Assembly: GCF_023218175.1 (NCBI RefSeq)
Contig: NZ_JALPTH010000024.1
Location: forward strand, 62,001 to 126,000
Length of the DNA stretch: 64,000 bases
DNA from: Streptomyces lichenis
Lineage (GTDB): Bacteria > Actinomycetota > Actinomycetes > Streptomycetales > Streptomycetaceae
Direction of reading: 5' to 3'
Shown here: piece by piece, positions 41,670 to 49,764 of the stretch
Layout: every line of letters begins with the position of its first letter
How positions within the stretch are numbered: position 1 is the stretch's first letter
The notes under the pieces: generated by a model
The model's input: only the letters and a program-made list of their open reading frames with translations
Database searches by the model: none
Told to the model about the DNA's origin: nothing
Translations under genes and position numbers: made by a program

Positions 41670-42851
41670 TCAGGGCTGGAACACCACCTCCGGGTTCGCG
41701 GCGCTCGGCCCGTCGAAGAGCGGTGCCGGGCGGCCGCGCAGCTGGTGGTCGAAGAAGGCGCCCACATAGGCGCGGGTGATCTGCTGCGAGCGGGTGCCGG
41801 AGAGCGGGGAGTCCGGGTCGGTGTCACCGGCCAGTTCGCCCAGCACGGGCCAGTCGGTGAAGGCGAAGTGGCCGGCGCCGGTGACCGTCAGCCACCGCTT
41901 CCAGCCGTCCAGCCGCTGCCAGGCCTGCTCCCAGCTGTGGTCCTCGACGTCCGGGGGCAGCAGGGCCGGGTCGCCGCCGAGCATCAGATAGGGCCGACCG
42001 TCGAGCCCCCGCTCCGGCACCGGGGTGAAGAAGGTGCCGTCGAGGTTGACCCCCGCCTTCACCCGGCGGTCGGCCGCCATCACCGCCGCCGTGCTCGCCC
42101 CGCCGATGGAGTGCCCGGCGGCACCGATCCGGCGCGGGTCGATCAGCTCCGCGTACCGCCACACCGCCCGGGGCCCGGTCAGCCGGTCCAGTACGAACGA
42201 GATGTCCTTGGCCCGCCCGTCCGAGACCCGGCCCATCTCCTCCATCGAGGAGATCTGCTCGCAGGCGGCACAGCCCAGCAGCCGCCCGCCCGGGAAGCTG
42301 GTGCCGTCCGTCTCGTACGCGTGGTCCACGGCCGCGACCACATAGCCGCGGCTGGCCAGCTCCTCGGCGAGCGAGGTCAGCGTGGTGCGCGGCACGGTGA
42401 AGCCGGGCGAGAGCACCACCAGCGGATGGCGGCCCGTCAACGGCCGGGCGCCGTCACGCGCGTACGTGCGCGTCGCGCTCACCTGCTCCGCCGTCACATG
42501 CCGCCCCAGCGTGCCCCGGTCGGTAAGCAGCGCCGTGGCCTCCGGCACCGTCATATACGAGGCCGGACGGCCGGTGCCCGCCCTGGCCGGGTAGTACAGC
42601 GACAGCAGCAACTCCCGGTCGGCCGTGGGCACCCAGGGGTCCTTGCGGCCCTTGTCGACCAGGTGCAGCGTGTCCCGGCCCACGGCGGATGCGCCGGTCG
42701 GCTCCGGCAGGGTGAGCCGGGGCGCGGCGGTGCCGGAGCCCGCGGGCGAGGGCCCGGCGCTCGCGGCAACCGCCGTACCGGACAGGGCGGTCGGGGCGGC
42801 CAAGGTCAACGCGGCCAGCGTCAGCGCCAAGGCGCGAATCGATCTCCTCAT
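41670..42851 (-). CDS. Secreted alpha/beta hydrolase, lipase/PAF-acetylhydrolase type
   Basis: 393 residues with a signal peptide (RRSIRALALTLAALTLAAP, cleavage near AVAASA). The nucleophile elbow is GHSIGG (about Ser235); AVDHAYETDG and a C-terminal GAGHFAFTDWP (His) complete the fold. The arrangement matches PAF-acetylhydrolase or poly-ester lipases. The ATG at 42851 begins the signal peptide. An iron-box-like sequence is 23 nt upstream. Confidence 0.85.
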   Translation of the reverse strand: MRRSIRALALTLAALTLAAPTALSGTAVAASAGPSPAGSGTAAPRLTLPEPTGASAVGRDTLHLVDKGRKDPWVPTADRELLLSLYYPARAGTGRPASYMTVPEATALLTDRGTLGRHVTAEQVSATRTYARDGARPLTGRHPLVVLSPGFTVPRTTLTSLAEELASRGYVVAAVDHAYETDGTSFPGGRLLGCAACEQISSMEEMGRVSDGRAKDISFVLDRLTGPRAVWRYAELIDPRRIGAAGHSIGGASTAAVMAADRRVKAGVNLDGTFFTPVPERGLDGRPYLMLGGDPALLPPDVEDHSWEQAWQRLDGWKRWLTVTGAGHFAFTDWPVLGELAGDTDPDSPLSGTRSQQITRAYVGAFFDHQLRGRPAPLFDGPSAANPEVVFQP

Positions 42852-42873
42852 GATCACGATCGTAGATCTCAAC

Positions 42874-42892
42874 TCAGGCCAGCCTGACCTTG
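42874..42892 (-). promoter_or_regulatory. Iron-box-like site (DmdR1/IdeR type) upstream of the hydrolase gene
   Basis: On the minus strand CAAGGTCAGGCTGGCCTGA matches 13 of 19 positions of the known iron box TTAGGTTAGGCTCACCTAA, and most of the differences are transitions. Its inner part TCAGGC-CA-GCCTGA is a perfect palindrome. It sits close to the start codon, where a repressor could act. Confidence 0.35.
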
Positions 42893-42923
42893 TTTAACGG
42901 AGCCATCGCAGAGGATCGCCAGC

Positions 42924-43310
42924 TCATCCTTCGGAGGGCCGGGCGTCCAGCGCCAGCACCTCGTCGATCGCCGACCGGATCAACTCGTCGTCCAGGAAGG
43001 CCCGGTAGTCCCGGTACGTCGACAGCCGCCGGTCGGAGTTCCGCACCGTACGCAGCAGGCTCCGCGCCTCCGGAGAGACCGTGCCGATCCGTGCCAGCGC
43101 CCGCAGCGCCTCGTGGAACAGGCCGTAGGAGTCCCCGCCCTCGGCGACATCCGCGAGGCACCCCTCCAGGACGGAGGCGCTGGGCTCCGGCTCCCCGGTG
43201 ATCGACCAGAGGGCGACCGCCGCCTTGGGCCGTGCCCAGTCATCCCCGTCCGCCATGACCCGGCGCACCCGCTCGGCGTACGGCGCCGCCGCCGGGCCGA
43301 AGTACCCCAT
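42924..43310 (-). pseudogene. C-terminal part of the HEAT-repeat protein, frame-shifted from its N-terminal part
   Basis: About 128 codons from Met at 43310 (MGYFGPAAAPYAERVRRVM) to a stop at 42924. It continues the HEAT-repeat pattern of the upstream frame (AVALWSITGE, ALRALARIGT). The preceding frame runs to 43240, so the two overlap in different frames. A single-base indel near 43305-43325, around a run of four G, would join them. This may be a real mutation or a sequencing error. Confidence 0.6.
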
Positions 43311-44946
43311 GCAGGCGGATCGGACCGAGGTACGGCTCCTCCGCGCTCGCCATCTCCGCACCGACCGACCGCAGCGCCGCCTCGCGGTCGCCCCCGAGCC
43401 GCCAGCAGGCCCAGGCCACCCAGGGGTGGTCGGCAGGTTCGCCCAGGTGCGCGCACCCGCGCACGGCCGGCTCGGCGGACCTCGCCGCCGGGCCCATCGC
43501 CAGCAGCGCGTTCACCGCCTCCCGCGCGTACCGCGCATCACCCAGCAGGGCCACCATCTCGGGCAGCGCGGGCGCGGCGGCGGGTCCCCAGGCGGCCAGG
43601 ACCCTCAGAAACGTGCCGGTCAGCGGGCCGCCCCCGCCGCCCTCCGCGAGCGCCGCGCGCACCTCCGGCACCAGGGCCTCCGCGTAGGTGCGCAGCGGGG
43701 CCAGCACCTCCTCGACCTCCGGCAGCCGGGGGTCGCCCATGACGTACCCCCGGGACCAGGCTCCCCGGTACGGCGCGCACAGCCGCTCCACCAGCCCCGG
43801 CAGCGCCCGTTGGTCACCGATGCGGGCCAGCGCCCAGCGGGCGTGATCGCCGATGGTCCCCTCCAGGAGCCAGGCCTCCCCCGGGTCGTCCACCAGCGCG
43901 GCCAACTCCTCGGCGTACGGGGCCGCCTGGGCGCCCAGCACCGCCAGCAGATGGACCGCCCGGTACCGTACGCCGTCGTCCGGGTCGGCGAGCAGCGCAC
44001 CGGCGAGCGGCAGCAGCACGGCGGCCGCCGACGGCAGGACCACCAGCACCTGCCACACCGCGTCCAGCATCTCCCGGCACACCGGGGCGTTCCCGGTGCG
44101 CCGCGCCTCTTCCAGGAGCCGCAGGGCGAAGGCCAGCTGCGTCCGGGGCTCGTCCTCGAAGAGCTGCGCCGACCAGCGGGCCACGTCCTCACGTGCGAAG
44201 GCCCCCTGGACACCGGGCGCGTACCAGACGTCCTCGAAGCGCGCGTCCGGGTCGCAGACCACCTCCACCAGCAGCTCCGACTCCTCCACGGCCACCCGGG
44301 GCTCGAAGGCCGCCCAGGCGTGCACGGCCGCGGCCCGCATCACCGGGACGCCGGTCCGCAGCACCTCCTCCGCCACCGCCCGTACCCGCTCCACCGCCCC
44401 GGCGTCCGCCGACCCCGCGGCGGCGGTCCCGAGGGCGAGCAGTACGGTCAGCCGCACCGCCGGGTCCCTCTCCTCCCGCCACCGCTCCAGCAGCCCGCCG
44501 ATCCCCCCGGCCAGCCCCAGGGCCTCCCTCCGTACCGCTGGATCCTGGTCCACGAGCAGCGCCCCGATCGCCGGGGCATGGCGCTCCCACGCCTCACGCC
44601 ACCCGGCGTCCACGTCCTCCGGCCGGGCCCCCGCCACCTCCTCGTGCAGGCCCACCAGGTCGTCGACGAAGCTGGTCCGGCAGCCCAGCTCCGGGTCGCC
44701 GGCGAGAGCGACGAGGACGGGCAGCAGGACGGTCGCCAGCACCGCCCCGTCTCCGGTCGCCCGCATGCTGTAGCCATACGACATCCGCTCGAACGGCTCG
44801 CAGGCGTCCTCCTCGGTGGCCTGCCGCCCCTTGCGCACCAGCCGCCTCAGACCGCGTCGCAGCTCCCCGGCCGGGCTCCGCCCCACCTCGGAGACCACCC
44901 GCTCCCACGGCACCTCGTCCACCGCCGCCAGCGTTCCGTCCGCCAT
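43240..44946 (-). CDS. HEAT-repeat protein, C-terminus altered by a frameshift
   Basis: 568 codons starting at ATG 44946. Repeated helical hairpins (HAPAIGALLVDQDPAVRREA; WLLEGTIGDHARWALARIGD; AREAVNALLAMG) indicate a HEAT-repeat scaffold. The last about 25 residues (after EEPYLGPIRL) are out-of-frame sequence. The intact protein would be about 670 residues and continue at 43310. Such proteins are common, uncharacterised scaffolds in Streptomyces. Confidence 0.75.
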   Translation of the reverse strand: MADGTLAAVDEVPWERVVSEVGRSPAGELRRGLRRLVRKGRQATEEDACEPFERMSYGYSMRATGDGAVLATVLLPVLVALAGDPELGCRTSFVDDLVGLHEEVAGARPEDVDAGWREAWERHAPAIGALLVDQDPAVRREALGLAGGIGGLLERWREERDPAVRLTVLLALGTAAAGSADAGAVERVRAVAEEVLRTGVPVMRAAAVHAWAAFEPRVAVEESELLVEVVCDPDARFEDVWYAPGVQGAFAREDVARWSAQLFEDEPRTQLAFALRLLEEARRTGNAPVCREMLDAVWQVLVVLPSAAAVLLPLAGALLADPDDGVRYRAVHLLAVLGAQAAPYAEELAALVDDPGEAWLLEGTIGDHARWALARIGDQRALPGLVERLCAPYRGAWSRGYVMGDPRLPEVEEVLAPLRTYAEALVPEVRAALAEGGGGGPLTGTFLRVLAAWGPAAAPALPEMVALLGDARYAREAVNALLAMGPAARSAEPAVRGCAHLGEPADHPWVAWACWRLGGDREAALRSVGAEMASAEEPYLGPIRLHGVLRPGGGAVRRAGAPGHGGRG

Positions 44947-45053
44947 CCCTCCCCCATCCCCGGCCCATCCCCGTCCCCGTCCCCCGGTCGGCCTCAGCGT
45001 GCCAGCCGGGGAGCCACCCGGGGAAAGCCTTTTCCCGCCCACCGCACACACGC

Positions 45054-45087
45054 GAAAGGCGCACCCGGCGTCCCGGGTGCGCCTTTC
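45054..45087 (-). terminator. Perfect 15-bp hairpin terminator
   Basis: GAAAGGCGCACCCGG and CCGGGTGCGCCTTTC form a perfect 15-bp stem with loop CGTC, 69 nt past the stop of the small gene at 45157. It is the strongest terminator-like hairpin in the window. Confidence 0.85.
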
Positions 45088-45156
45088 TCAGCGGCCGTTC
45101 AAAGGCCACCAGCGCAGGCGCCGAAGGCGCCCTGCTCAAGCACGCTCAGGCGCGGC

Positions 45157-45372
45157 TCAAGCGCGGCGGTCGCGGCGCTCGTCGGCGGCCATGGCGGTCG
45201 GCTGCCGGCGCTCGTCCATCGGACGGTCCTGCCGGCGCGCGGCCTCGTCGCGCTGCGGGCGGTCGGCCTTGGCGGGGCGCTGCTGCGCGTTCCGCTTGGC
45301 GTCCTGGCCCTGGCGCTTGGCCTGGTCCTTCATCTCCTGCGCCTTGTCCTTGAACTGGTCTGCGATGCCCAT
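45157..45372 (-). CDS. Small highly charged CsbD-like protein
   Basis: 71 residues. MGIADQFKDKAQEMKDQAKRQ is an amphipathic helix of the type seen in CsbD and related small stress proteins; the rest is Arg/Gln/Asp-rich and disordered. The ATG has AGGAGACC upstream. The gene stands alone with its own terminator. A stress or nucleoid-associated role is only a guess. Confidence 0.7.
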   Translation of the reverse strand: MGIADQFKDKAQEMKDQAKRQGQDAKRNAQQRPAKADRPQRDEAARRQDRPMDERRQPTAMAADERRDRRA

Positions 45373-45469
45373 CGAGGGTCTCCTGTAAGGGAAGTGGGGA
45401 CTTCGGGGACCGTTTCCCGATCCCCGGCCTCGATCAGACTGACACGCCCGGACATACCGCGCATTTCGA

Positions 45470-46378
45470 TCAAGACGTGACCGGTTCGTCACGCTCCGCA
45501 CGCGCCAGTTCGTCGGCCTCGCCACCCGCCCCGACCAGGCCCTTGCCGATCCCTGAGAGCCGGCCCTCGAAGCGCCGGACCTCGCGGGCGCCGACCGTGC
45601 CGATCAGGCTCGGCAGATAGCCGCGCACCGACTGCATCCCGCGCAGCCACCACTGGGCGTAGACATGCGCGGAGCGCCGTTCGATGCCGGCGACGATCCG
45701 GTCCACGGCCGGGCCCAGCGGGTAGGTGCGGTTGCACGGCCAGGGCAGCCGCTGCCGCAACTCCCGCATCACGTCGTCCTGGTCGGCTCCGCGCACCATG
45801 TCGGTGTCGGTCCAGGACAGATAGCCGACGCCGACCTTCACGCCCCGGTAGCCGACCTCGGCGCGCAGGCTGTGCGCGAACGCCTCCACGCCCGACTTGG
45901 AGGCGCAGTACGCGGTCATCATCGGCGCCGGGGTCATCGCGGCGAGCGAGGCGATCTGAAGGAAGTAGCCCCGGCTCTCCAGCAGCACCGGCAGGAAGGC
46001 GCGGCCGGTCACGGCACCGCCGATCAGGTTGACCTCGATGACCCGGCGCCAGGCGACCGGGTCGGACTCGGTGAGCGGACCGCCGGTCGCCACGCCCGCG
46101 TTGGCGACCACGATGTCCACCCGGCCGAAGCGCTCCCTGACCTCGGCGGCGACCCGGCTCATGGCCTCGTGGTCGGTGACATCGGCGTGCCACCAGTCGC
46201 TCTCGCTGTGCAGCCGCCCGGCGACCCGCTTCAGCTCGTCCGGCTCCAGGCCGACCAGCGCGACCTTCGCCCCGCGCGCCGACAGCTTGCGGGCCAGCAG
46301 CTCACCCACGCCCCGGGCGCCGCCGGTGACGACGGCGACCTGGCCCTCCAGACGACCGACACTCCGCTGCGAGCTCAT
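45470..46378 (-). CDS. Short-chain dehydrogenase/reductase
   Basis: 302 residues. Rossmann motif TGGARGVG (TGxxxGxG), NAG (VVANAG) and the catalytic YCASK with an upstream Ser-containing strand identify a classical SDR using NAD(P)H. It overlaps the stop of the alpha/beta hydrolase gene by 4 nt (ATGA) and is the last gene of a BVMO-hydrolase-SDR operon, so it probably interconverts an alcohol and ketone for that pathway. Confidence 0.92.
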   Translation of the reverse strand: MSSQRSVGRLEGQVAVVTGGARGVGELLARKLSARGAKVALVGLEPDELKRVAGRLHSESDWWHADVTDHEAMSRVAAEVRERFGRVDIVVANAGVATGGPLTESDPVAWRRVIEVNLIGGAVTGRAFLPVLLESRGYFLQIASLAAMTPAPMMTAYCASKSGVEAFAHSLRAEVGYRGVKVGVGYLSWTDTDMVRGADQDDVMRELRQRLPWPCNRTYPLGPAVDRIVAGIERRSAHVYAQWWLRGMQSVRGYLPSLIGTVGAREVRRFEGRLSGIGKGLVGAGGEADELARAERDEPVTS

Positions 46379-47307
46379 GCCACCCCCTCCTTCTCCATCT
46401 CCGTCTCCGTACCGGTCCCGATCCCCGTCCCCGCCCCGGTCCCCGTCGCCGTCTCCGTCCCCGGCAGGTAGGTCCCGGCCAGCTCCCGGATGCGGCCGGT
46501 GACCACGTCCGGCGCCTCGATCGGGGTCATATGGCCGATCCCGGCCAGCTCCTCCAGCCCGACGCACTGCGGCAGCGCGGCCGCGATGGCCCGGGCGTGT
46601 ACGGGCGGGGTCAACCGGTCGGCCGTACCGGCGATCACGGCCGTGGGCACCGCCAACTCCCGTACGTGCGCCTCCACATCCAGCCCGGACAGCACATGCG
46701 ACCAGGCGACCCGGGCGCCGCGCGGGCAGGCGTGCACGATCCTGGCGCACTCGATGACCCGGTCCCGCGCCGAAGCAGGGCCCATGGTGGCGTACTTGAG
46801 GATGGCGCGGGACACCGGTGTGACCGGGCCGAGCGGGGCGCGGGCGCCCAGCACGGCGGCGGTCAGCCGGGTGCGCAGCGCCCCGGCCCGCAGCGGCAGC
46901 ACCAGCGACTCGTCCACCAGTCTCGACGCCCCGGTGCTGCACAGCAGTACGGCGGCGGCGTGCTCGCGCACCCGGGGCCGGGCGGCGGCGGCCATGATGG
47001 TCATCCCGCCCATGGAGTGCCCGGCCAGCACCGCCTGCTCGCCGGGGGCGAGGGTGGCGGCGAGCACCGCCTCCAGGTCGTCGGCGAGCGCCTCGGTGGA
47101 GTAGCCGCCGGGCCCCGCGGCCGGGCTGCGGCCGTGGCCGCGCTGGTCGTAGAGGACCACCCGCTGGTCCGCGGCCAGCTCCCGTACCTGCGCGTTCCAG
47201 AAGTCCGTGGAGCAGGTCCAGCCGTGCGCGAGCACGACGGCCGGCGCCCCCTCGGGCCCGTGCACCCGGGCGTACAGCTCGGTCCCGTCCGCCGACACCA
47301 CCCTCAT
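46375..47307 (-). CDS. Alpha/beta-fold hydrolase
   Basis: 310 residues. VVLAHGWTCSTDFWN (oxyanion region), GHSMGG (nucleophile Ser about 98), VIAGTADRLTPP (Asp) and GIGHMTPIEAP (His) give the full triad. The last about 20 residues are a Gly/Thr repeat (TGTGAGTGIGTG) beyond the normal fold, encoded by a hexanucleotide-like tract. The start ATG overlaps the monooxygenase stop by one base (TGATG). It may hydrolyse the ester or lactone made by the monooxygenase. Confidence 0.9.
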   Translation of the reverse strand: MRVVSADGTELYARVHGPEGAPAVVLAHGWTCSTDFWNAQVRELAADQRVVLYDQRGHGRSPAAGPGGYSTEALADDLEAVLAATLAPGEQAVLAGHSMGGMTIMAAAARPRVREHAAAVLLCSTGASRLVDESLVLPLRAGALRTRLTAAVLGARAPLGPVTPVSRAILKYATMGPASARDRVIECARIVHACPRGARVAWSHVLSGLDVEAHVRELAVPTAVIAGTADRLTPPVHARAIAAALPQCVGLEELAGIGHMTPIEAPDVVTGRIRELAGTYLPGTETATGTGAGTGIGTGTETEMEKEGVA

Positions 47308-48833
47308 CACACCGCCTCCTTCGCGGTCGTGCCGCTCTGCCGCGGTACGGCCCGGGGCGGGCGCACGATCTCGTACTCCGCCAGGTCCACCGCCCTGGTC
47401 GCCCGCCGGAACTCGCTCGTCGTCCCCGGCCAGAGGGTCGTGTTGCGGCCGCTGGGGTCCAGGTACCAGGAGTCGCAGCCGCCGGCCTTCCACACCGTGC
47501 GCTCCATCCGGGACTGCACCCGCCGGTTCCAGGCGGAGACGGCCAAGGGGCGCGGGTCGAGCGCCGCCCGCTCCCCCAGCAGCCCCAACTGCCGCAGGTA
47601 GTCGGCCATGTAGTTCAGCTGCGACTCGATCATCAGGATCATCGACGAGTTCCCCAGCCCGGTGTTCGGGCCGATGATGGTCATCCAGTTGGGGAAGCCG
47701 GCCGCGGTGGCGCCGCGCAGCGCCTCCATGCCGTCCTTCCACGCCTCGGCGAGCGTGATCCCGTCGGCCCCGGTGACCCGGGCCGCGATCGGCATGTCCG
47801 TCACATGGAAGCCGGTGCCGAAGACGATCGCGTCCACCTCGGCCTCGGTGCCGTCGGCGGCCACCGCCGTACGCCCCCGGATCTCCGAGAGCCCGGAGGC
47901 CACCACGTCCACATTGGGCTGGGCGAGGGCCGGATAGAACTCACTGGACAGCAGGATCCGCTTGCAGCCGATGCGGTACGAGGGGGTCAGCTTGGCCCGC
48001 AGCTCCGGGTCCTTGATCGCCTTGGCCATGTTGGCCTTGGCCAGCGACTCGACCAGGCCGAGCCGCTCGGGCCGCTTGGTGAAGGCGCTGACCTGGAGTT
48101 CGCGGATGCCCCAGAGCAGCCCGCGCCGGGCGGTGGCGGTGAGCGGGAGCCGGCGGTGCAGCCAGCGCTCGGGGCCGCTGATGGCCCGGTCCATCCGCGG
48201 CATCACCCAGGCCGGGGTGCGCTGGAACAGCGTCAGCTTCCGCACCGTCGGCTGCACGGCCGGCACGATCTGGATGGCGGAGGCGCCGGTCCCGATCATC
48301 GCCACCCGCTTGCCCGCGAGGTCGTAGTCGTGGTCCCAGCGGGCCGAGTGGAAGACCCGGCCGCCCGCCTCGCGGAAGCCGTCGAGCCCCGGCACGTCCG
48401 GGATCTTCGGGTCCGACAGCGGCCCGGTGGCCGAGACGACCGCCTGCGCGGTGAACCGCCCGCGCGAGGTCTCGATCTCCCAGCGCAGCTCCTCGTTGTC
48501 CCAGCGCATCCCCAGCACCTCGTGCCCGAGCCGCAGATGGGGCCGGAGCCCGAAGGTGTCGGTGACATGCTCCAGATACGCGCGGATGTGCCGCTGCCCG
48601 GAGAAGGTGCGCGGCCAGTCCGGGTTGGGCGCGAACGAGAAGGAGTACAGATGGGAGGGGACGTCGCAGGCGCAGCCCGGATAGCTGTTGTCCCGCCAGG
48701 TGCCGCCCACCGAGTCGGCCCGTTCCAGGACGACGAAGTCGGTGATCCCCTCGCGGCGCATCCGGACGGCGGCGCCCAGCCCGCCGAACCCCGACCCGAT
48801 CACCGCCACTCGTACGTGCTCGTGCTGGCTCAT
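47307..48833 (-). CDS. Flavin-containing monooxygenase, Baeyer-Villiger type
   Basis: 508 residues. FAD-binding VIGSGFGGLG, the GGTWRDNSYPGCACD fingerprint, the BVMO signature GRVFHSARWD (GxxxHxxxWD) and NADPH-binding MIGTGASAIQ are all present. It inserts oxygen next to a ketone to make an ester. With a hydrolase and SDR in one operon this forms a ketone or lipid degradation module, similar in content to the mycobacterial mymA locus. The ATG at 48833 is followed at once by the FAD motif; an upstream extension to 48926 is low-complexity. Confidence 0.94.
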   Translation of the reverse strand: MSQHEHVRVAVIGSGFGGLGAAVRMRREGITDFVVLERADSVGGTWRDNSYPGCACDVPSHLYSFSFAPNPDWPRTFSGQRHIRAYLEHVTDTFGLRPHLRLGHEVLGMRWDNEELRWEIETSRGRFTAQAVVSATGPLSDPKIPDVPGLDGFREAGGRVFHSARWDHDYDLAGKRVAMIGTGASAIQIVPAVQPTVRKLTLFQRTPAWVMPRMDRAISGPERWLHRRLPLTATARRGLLWGIRELQVSAFTKRPERLGLVESLAKANMAKAIKDPELRAKLTPSYRIGCKRILLSSEFYPALAQPNVDVVASGLSEIRGRTAVAADGTEAEVDAIVFGTGFHVTDMPIAARVTGADGITLAEAWKDGMEALRGATAAGFPNWMTIIGPNTGLGNSSMILMIESQLNYMADYLRQLGLLGERAALDPRPLAVSAWNRRVQSRMERTVWKAGGCDSWYLDPSGRNTTLWPGTTSEFRRATRAVDLAEYEIVRPPRAVPRQSGTTAKEAV

Positions 48834-48913
48834 CGCCACCGCCTCCACATCCGCTTCGACCGCATCGACCGCGTCGACCGTCCAGACCGACCTCGCCGCC
48901 ATCGGCGCACGCA

Positions 48914-48939
48914 ACCTTGCCAGCAATCACTGGCAAGGT
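48914..48939. promoter_or_regulatory. Perfect inverted repeat in the BVMO/MerR divergent promoter
   Basis: ACCTTGCCAG-N6-CTGGCAAGGT has 10-bp perfect arms, 81-106 nt upstream of the BVMO start. It is a strong candidate operator for the operon. Confidence 0.65.
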
Positions 48940-48966
48940 CTCTGGTCGGGAGCGTAGAGCAGTCAC

Positions 48967-48980
48967 CTACCGAGCGGTAG
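48967..48980. promoter_or_regulatory. Second palindrome in the BVMO/MerR divergent promoter
   Basis: CTACCG-AG-CGGTAG is a perfect 14-bp palindrome. A related half-symmetric copy, TTACCGGCGGTAC, follows at about 48989-49001, closer to the MerR start. Tandem ACCG/CGGT sites suggest a second regulator or autoregulation. Confidence 0.5.
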
Positions 48981-49027
48981 GGGTGCGACCGACAAAGTTA
49001 CCGGCGGTACAACATAGGGTTGTCGCC

Positions 49028-49750
49028 GTGGCGAACGAGCGGACGAGAACCAGGGCCCATGACGGACGGCCCAAGGAGGAAGCCGGGGACGCAGGCCCGG
49101 CCTCCAGGCCCCCCGGGCGCGAATACCGGGCCGAGGAGCTGGCGGAGGCCGCCGGCATCACCGCCCGTACGCTGCGCTTCTACCGCGAACGCGGACTGAT
49201 CCCGCCGCCCCGCCGGGAGGGCCGGATCGCCTGGTACGACGACCACCATCTGGCCCGGCTGCGCACCATCGCGGCCCTGCTGGAGCGCGGCCACACCCTC
49301 AACGGCATCGCCGACCTCGCCACCGCCTTCGAGAGCGGCCGCGACGTCGGCGAGGTCCTGGGCCTGGGCGAGCCGACCGAGGAAGAACCCGTCCGCCTCA
49401 CCCCCGAGGAGCTGGCCGACCACTTCGGCGACCAGGTCACCCCGGAGAACCTGGCCGCCGCCCTCGACCTCGGCTACCTCGCCACCGACGGCGAGGAGAT
49501 CGTGCACGTCAGCCGTCGCCTGCTGGACGTCTCCTCCGCCCTCGTACGCGAAGGAGTGCCGCTCGCCGCCGTGCTCGCCGCCGCCGGCCGCGTCCGCGAA
49601 CACGCCGACGCCCTCGCCGCCCTCTTCACCGACCTCCTCCACGAGCACAAGGGCGCCGGCACCGACGCCGACCGCCTCCGCCCCCTGGCCAAGAGCGTGG
49701 TCGACGCCGAACTCTCCATGGCCCTCGACCGCCGCCTCCGCGAAGCCTGA
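49028..49750 (+). CDS. MerR-family regulator
   Basis: 240 residues. EYRAEELAEAAGITARTLRFYRERGLIPPPRREGRI is the MerR HTH and wing (pieces quoted are its hallmark; TLRFYRERGLI is diagnostic). A long helix and a helical effector domain follow, with no metal-binding Cys. Divergent from the BVMO operon, it is the likely regulator. The GTG at 49028 avoids an upstream extension through the operators. Confidence 0.9.
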   Translation: MANERTRTRAHDGRPKEEAGDAGPASRPPGREYRAEELAEAAGITARTLRFYRERGLIPPPRREGRIAWYDDHHLARLRTIAALLERGHTLNGIADLATAFESGRDVGEVLGLGEPTEEEPVRLTPEELADHFGDQVTPENLAAALDLGYLATDGEEIVHVSRRLLDVSSALVREGVPLAAVLAAAGRVREHADALAALFTDLLHEHKGAGTDADRLRPLAKSVVDAELSMALDRRLREA

Positions 49751-49764
49751 CCGCCCCTCCCGCC

